From positions 1 through 28,890 of the forward strand of contig CAZCJL010000088.1 of assembly GCA_964498785.1 (NCBI GenBank): a stretch of 28,890 nt of DNA. The letters are read 5' to 3'. Under the pieces are notes generated by a model. It had not been told where the DNA came from. It searched no databases and saw nothing but the letters and a program-made list of their open reading frames with translations. Numbering within the stretch: position 1 is the first letter of the stretch; each line of letters begins with the position of its first letter. The stretch comes from Mariaggregatimicrobium sp964498785. Lineage in GTDB: Bacteria > Zhuqueibacterota > Zhuqueibacteria > Thermofontimicrobiales > Thiofontviventaceae. The translations under genes and the position numbers were made by a program. Shown here one piece after another: positions 26,201 to 28,890 of the stretch.

Positions 26201-28358
26201 ATAAAGCGCCCCCGCCGGAATTGGTAATCGTCAGCGTTTGCGGAGATGGATTATTCCCCTCAGCAGCCGTAAAATTCAATTGATCGGAACTGACGCTGAT
26301 CACAGGATCAGTCGGCGGCGGCGGATCTTCGGAAAACGTATAATTGTCAATATCCAGGCTACCATCCGTGGTGACCACCAACCAATTGATGTGAGCCCCG
26401 TTTTCTCTTGGATAGAGGCTCAGCGTATTTGTCCCCTCATTCACGGAAAATGCATACTGATTGCCGCTGCCATAATCAAACACCCATTCCCGGTTCCAGC
26501 CGTCGCCAAGACTCGATAAGCCGTTCCAGTTACACTGCTGCGAGCCGTTCATTTTAATCCAGAAACTGTCATCACTGCCGCTTCCGTTCACATCCACTTC
26601 TGCAAAAACATACACTGTGCTCACACCGGCAGGAACGGAAAATGTGTAATCCACCCGATAATCTTCCGGCGGACCCGAAATATCACTGACTTCCGCCTCC
26701 AGACAACTCGATCCATCATTCGTCACGATATTCCAGCCGGCATTCGGCAATCCGCTGCCATCTTCGGCTTCCAACTCTGCCAACACCGATTCGCCTGCCG
26801 GCGCTGCCACGTTTAATGTAACGGCTACCTGCACCGGACTATTCGACGCCGCCGGATCCGCAATTTCAATATCTGTCGAATAAGTCCCGGCATCCAGTCC
26901 TGTAATATCCACAGAAACATTCACAGCATCCCCATCTCCGCCGGATGTATTTGATAAAGAAAGCCAGCTTACATTGGGATTTTCATTTGCAGTCCATGCC
27001 AGTGTGCCTCCTCCTGAATTCGTGAGAGTGATAGACTGAGACGGTGGATTGGATTCGTTTTGGGTGGCAGAGAAGGTGAGCGCAGTAGGCGCTGCCGTAA
27101 TATAAGGCTCATCCCCAAAAACCTGGACATCCACACTGCGGGTAACGCCGCTTGCCGACACTTCAAGTGTGTAAGTGCCTGCTGGCACAGAAGAGCCGCC
27201 ATCATCAGTCAAATCCCAGGTCCCGGAAATATTCGCGCCAAATTCGGTTGTCACATCATCCTTTAAAACTTTGATGACAGCGCCGCTTGCATTTTTGATG
27301 TGTTCGGTGATATTGGTGGTTTTAATGAGGGTGTAGCTGTAATTGCATTCAGTGGTCGCAGGGCTATCTGCTTGTAGATTGACGATATCGTATTGCTTCA
27401 CTTTTTCATTGATAGACCAGTTAGATGATGCATTGTTTACACCAACGTTCGCACCAGAAGTTAAACAGGTGGGATTGTACTCCGGATCTGAAGCAATATA
27501 TTCACAGGGAGCTTTCAATTTGTGAATATAATCAAGCCCATCATCCGCAACATAAATTTCATCGCCATCGACGGCTACATCTGTGAGATGGGCTCCTGAT
27601 GAGAAATCACACGTAATCCAGGTGGAGGTTGCTAAATTAACATAGACGATGCGGTCATTCCCGGTATCTGCAATGATAATTTCATCACTGCTAATAATTG
27701 CGACTGCTTCAGGACTGCTAAACTGCCAATCTCCGGAACCACTGCCCGCACCGATGGGATCAGAGACGCTCCCGGAGGATGACATTTTCACAACACGATT
27801 ATTGCCCTTATCCGCCACCCATACGGATCCATCCGTACCCATTGCCAGTTTTGCCGGATGATTGAAGCCGCCATACGTATCGGATGAAAGGATATCCCCT
27901 GAAGAATCGTAAACTAGCTTAACAATACGATTGTTGTTATTATCGCTTATATATATCGTTGAATTATCCATAACAACACCTTGCGGCGAATTGAACGTGA
28001 TCTCACCGGGTTGTAATCCATATTGTCTTAAATACGCTGCATCTTTATTATTAGAGCCCAATATCTGAACAATATCGCCATACCCATAAACCACACGATT
28101 CATACTCGCATCCACACAACACGCATAAACAATACTACCGACTGTAATGAGTTCACCATCTTTTGGAACTTCAAACAGAATGTCTCCCAGATCATCCTGA
28201 TAAAAGTTCCAGCTATTCCCTTCGCTTTTATCAAAATGCATGGAAGTAGACAATACATTTGCCGGGACGATCGTTATCTGGGCATGCAATCTACTACTTA
28301 AAAATAAAAAGTTGAGAATGAAGAATGCAAAAAGTACTTTTTTCATTATTTCACGCAT
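23289..28358 (-). CDS. Giant secreted modular glycan-binding protein with type IX-like sorting domain
   Basis: ATG 28358 is taken because GGAGG precedes it by six bases; upstream codons in the frame are non-coding. The product is 1689 residues. It has a signal peptide (KKVLFAFFILNFLFLSS, cleavage near HAQ). NHL-type beta-propeller repeats lie at about 90-300 (QGVVMDNSTIYISDNNNNRI is typical). A FlgD-like Ig segment ends near 410. Four BACON-like domains start near 416, 683, 953 and 1220, each with SGGG/CGDSTL.W.A and WL..S.TSG motifs. Three CBM6/35-like modules alternate with them (near 520, 791, 1063). Then come a Kre9-like domain (TPNGGENWAVGS, near 1330), a malectin-like domain (VWRVNCGG, near 1428) and the sorting domain from 1603 (NYPNPFNPLTKISF to SYSKTMKMIMMR). 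It is probably exported by type IX secretion and binds polysaccharide. No catalytic domain is seen. Confidence 0.9.
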   Translation of the reverse strand: MREIMKKVLFAFFILNFLFLSSRLHAQITIVPANVLSTSMHFDKSEGNSWNFYQDDLGDILFEVPKDGELITVGSIVYACCVDASMNRVVYGYGDIVQILGSNNKDAAYLRQYGLQPGEITFNSPQGVVMDNSTIYISDNNNNRIVKLVYDSSGDILSSDTYGGFNHPAKLAMGTDGSVWVADKGNNRVVKMSSSGSVSDPIGAGSGSGDWQFSSPEAVAIISSDEIIIADTGNDRIVYVNLATSTWITCDFSSGAHLTDVAVDGDEIYVADDGLDYIHKLKAPCEYIASDPEYNPTCLTSGANVGVNNASSNWSINEKVKQYDIVNLQADSPATTECNYSYTLIKTTNITEHIKNASGAVIKVLKDDVTTEFGANISGTWDLTDDGGSSVPAGTYTLEVSASGVTRSVDVQVFGDEPYITAAPTALTFSATQNESNPPSQSITLTNSGGGTLAWTANENPNVSWLSLSNTSGGDGDAVNVSVDITGLDAGTYSTDIEIADPAASNSPVQVAVTLNVAAPAGESVLAELEAEDGSGLPNAGWNIVTNDGSSCLEAEVSDISGPPEDYRVDYTFSVPAGVSTVYVFAEVDVNGSGSDDSFWIKMNGSQQCNWNGLSSLGDGWNREWVFDYGSGNQYAFSVNEGTNTLSLYPRENGAHINWLVVTTDGSLDIDNYTFSEDPPPPTDPVISVSSDQLNFTAAEGNNPSPQTLTITNSGGGALSWTADKVVGESWLTISPTSGTAGTVMDVTVTSSSFTAGTYRDTIRISDANASNSPVDVAVNLTITEDSPPAGDLPAEFEAELSSGLPQSGWSETSNDGAQCLLATESDINGPNENYRLDYYFNVPAGVSAVYVFAEVDVNGSNGDDSFWITMNDGQQCNWNNLYTLGDGWHRKWVYDLGNGNQNQFSVSEGQNKLSLSPREAGAFINWLVVTSDENTDINNYNFNGSSPPAAGPCLAVSPASLNFSAEEGGSQPGSQSLTVSNCGDSTLSWTAVSLANEDWLGFSPTSGTAGTQITVSVTINSLTAGTYRDTIRISDSNASNSPQDIPVTLTITTPQSSGPTLAEIEAESESSPPSEWRITTNNSAQCLEALTSYITAPEESQRIDYDFSVPAGVSQVYVFAEVDANANNGDDSFWIKMNGGSQCNWNGLYSLGDGWNREWVYNGNSTGGQYQFPVNPGTTNTLSLYPRESGGFINWLVVTTDPDLDIDNYNFNGAPPSGDPVIAVNPATVSFSAVDGGNNPADQYITVTNSGGGTLAWFASEQTNRYWLTLADTTGGSGDKVKLAVDISGLSTDSTYHAVVVIADVNATNSPLNVNVALTITDSTAVHIAVTTPNGGENWAVGSTQQIQWTSGGFSGNVNIDYSANNGSDWNGIAANVSNTGNYNWQIPDNVSENCLVKIAAVNDTTIYDISDAVFSIESPPIADDVWRVNCGGSQYTDGSNNSWSADQGYSSGSWGHNDSYTHIYTTTHTIDNTTDDALYQCMRYGMSYYNFDLPNGTYQVTLHFAEIIQGTTRIFDVRIEGNLELNDFNPYQEAGNQEYAAVTSSFQVNVTDGQLNINFYEVDGDQMISAIEVAGQSAIQQNGQIAAEHGDIVEINSKGISQNYPNPFNPLTKISFRLDQPEKVQLVVYNILGEKVRTLVDEHLNDGYYDITWDGRDELGNRLPSGVYFYSIRAASYSKTMKMIMMR
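24700..27120 (-). repeat. Three BACON + CBM module repeats of about 815 bp
   Basis: CBM-like starts lie near 26800, 25985 and 25170, about 815 bases apart, each preceded by a BACON-like unit; a fourth BACON unit has no CBM after it. Shared protein words include YVFAEVD, DDSFWI.MN, QCNW, LGDGW, INWLVVT and the linker NY.F. Similar words at DNA level make this stretch prone to recombination or assembly collapse. Confidence 0.8.
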
Positions 28359-28432
28359 TGTTGTCCTCCGGGTTTGTAAGATAAACTTTTTGTTTTGATA
28401 ATGATTTTTATCTTGATTTTTTTTGAAAATTA

Positions 28433-28585
28433 TCATAAAATAAAAAAGGCAAACCACCCCGGTATGGGATCTTTAATGACCCAACCGTCAGGTTTTGCTA
28501 TCAACGGGATTACCTGTCTTGTTACTTTGGCGAGTGCTGGCAGGTAGTCCTTTTTTTTGTTTGGGGATGATTTGATTGCTGTCAT
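28433..28585 (-). CDS. Small 50-aa ORF with strong ribosome binding site
   Basis: ATG 28585 lies ten bases after AGGAGG. Another ATG five bases upstream (28590) would meet TGA after one codon. The product, MTAIKSSPNKKKDYLPALAK then VTRQVIPLIAKPDGWVIKDP, ends in a hydrophobic PGWFAFFIL tail. It precedes the giant gene by 75 bases on the same strand. It has no recognisable family. It could be a small protein, a leader peptide for the giant gene, or a chance frame behind a relic ribosome binding site. Confidence 0.42.
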   Translation of the reverse strand: MTAIKSSPNKKKDYLPALAKVTRQVIPLIAKPDGWVIKDPIPGWFAFFIL

Positions 28586-28608
28586 GTCATTTTAGCCTCC
28601 TGTTCATT

Positions 28609-28779
28609 TTATGGATTTATTTTATTGATTTGAAAATATGATAATTGTTTTATTAATGAAACATGGAACAATCGATGAGCCACCTTTTTAGCCTGGAACC
28701 TCCGCTCAACTCCAGATTTGCTTAAAATATCTGCCAGAAAATCAATACCAATGTGGCCAGCAAAATTCAATATTAACTC
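28609..28779 (-). pseudogene. Protein-like open frame without start, possible gene relic
   Basis: Fifty-six codons between TGA 28780-28782 and TAA 28609-28611 read ELILNFAGHIGIDFLADILS, then KSGVERRFQAKKVAHRLFHV. It looks coding but has no ATG or ribosome binding site (TTG 28770 is the first alternative). The N-terminal part loosely recalls the start of some DDE transposases; this is a weak impression. It is a different frame from the partial gene at the right edge. Confidence 0.25.
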
Positions 28780-28802
28780 TCAAATGTCGGATATCTTTTG
28801 AA

Positions 28803-28890
28803 TTAGTCTTTGTTTTTAATTTTTAGCTTTGTACGATCCAATATTTCCTTGGCAGGAACACGACCTAAGGAAGACTGGTCTTTTTCGTTT
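28803..28890 (-). CDS. C-terminal end of a gene beyond the right edge
   Basis: The frame enters from the right edge and ends at TAA 28803-28805, with last residues NEKDQSSLGRVPAKEILDRT then KLKIKNKD. The short charged tail looks like a real C-terminus. Family unknown. About 215 bases separate it from the next called small ORF. Confidence 0.45.
   Translation of the reverse strand, partial: NEKDQSSLGRVPAKEILDRTKLKIKNKD

Noticed and set aside
28440..28560. Riboswitch upstream of the giant gene
   Set aside because: GGCAAACC-like words looked like a cyclic-di-GMP motif, but they lie on the plus strand, opposite the gene, and the other conserved parts are missing.
1..28890. tRNA and rRNA genes
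   Set aside because: None recognised by eye on either strand; a covariance-model scan was not possible.

Overview
The window reads as a draft chromosome piece from an uncultured member of the FCB group (Bacteroidota, Calditrichota, KSB1 and relatives). The signs are a secreted giant protein ending in a type IX secretion-like C-terminal sorting domain (NYPNPFNP... SGVYFY... KM motif), a TonB-dependent receptor with a carboxypeptidase-regulatory N-terminal domain paired with a DUF4249-like lipoprotein, BACON-type domains, and NVGIGT fibre repeats beside a LamG giant. A run of exactly 100 N at 18704-18803 marks a scaffold gap inside a tandem repeat, as expected for a metagenome or draft assembly. 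Species-level placement is not possible from this sequence alone.

Layout. (i) 1-6410, minus strand: a secreted fibre-like protein (split by an in-frame TAA) followed by a giant LamG/FnIII/CarboxypepD_reg protein that runs off the left edge. (ii) 6426-7263: non-coding or decayed sequence with a good sigma70-like promoter facing right. (iii) 7264-10216, plus strand: an AT-rich accessory cluster with a Cys-cluster/TPR protein, an FRG-domain protein, a small protein overlapping a frameshifted MNT-fold nucleotidyltransferase, and a 41-aa ORF. (iv) 10403-13687: a three-domain AMP-ligase/acyl-carrier/acyltransferase protein and an Lgt-family transferase. (v) 13688-17200: a LolCDE/MacB-like ABC cassette whose first permease lacks its 5' end and whose ATPase lacks its 3' end, both ends lying against palindrome-rich intergenic sequence. 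(vi) 17265-18437: a formimidoylglutamase-like ureohydrolase, then a 64-aa NAD-epimerase remnant with its middle deleted. (vii) 18438-18966: hairpins, a 44-bp tandem repeat and the gap. (viii) 18967-22918, minus: an operon of an unknown 253-aa protein, a TonB-dependent receptor and a DUF4249-like lipoprotein. (ix) 23227-28358, minus: a 1689-aa secreted modular protein (NHL propeller, four BACON-like domains alternating with three CBM-like domains, Kre9-like, malectin-like, sorting domain) with a clear intrinsic terminator. (x) 28433-28890: short minus-strand frames, the last being the C-terminus of a gene off the right edge.

Themes. Many genes are for the cell surface: two giant secreted proteins, a fibre, TonB uptake, lipoprotein modification and possibly lipoprotein export. 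A second theme is lesions: in-frame stop, frameshift, terminal truncations and internal deletion appear in at least five genes. They could be real decay around repeats or draft-assembly error; reads would decide. The most interesting candidates for a new system are the 7264-10216 cassette and the fibre plus LamG-giant pair.
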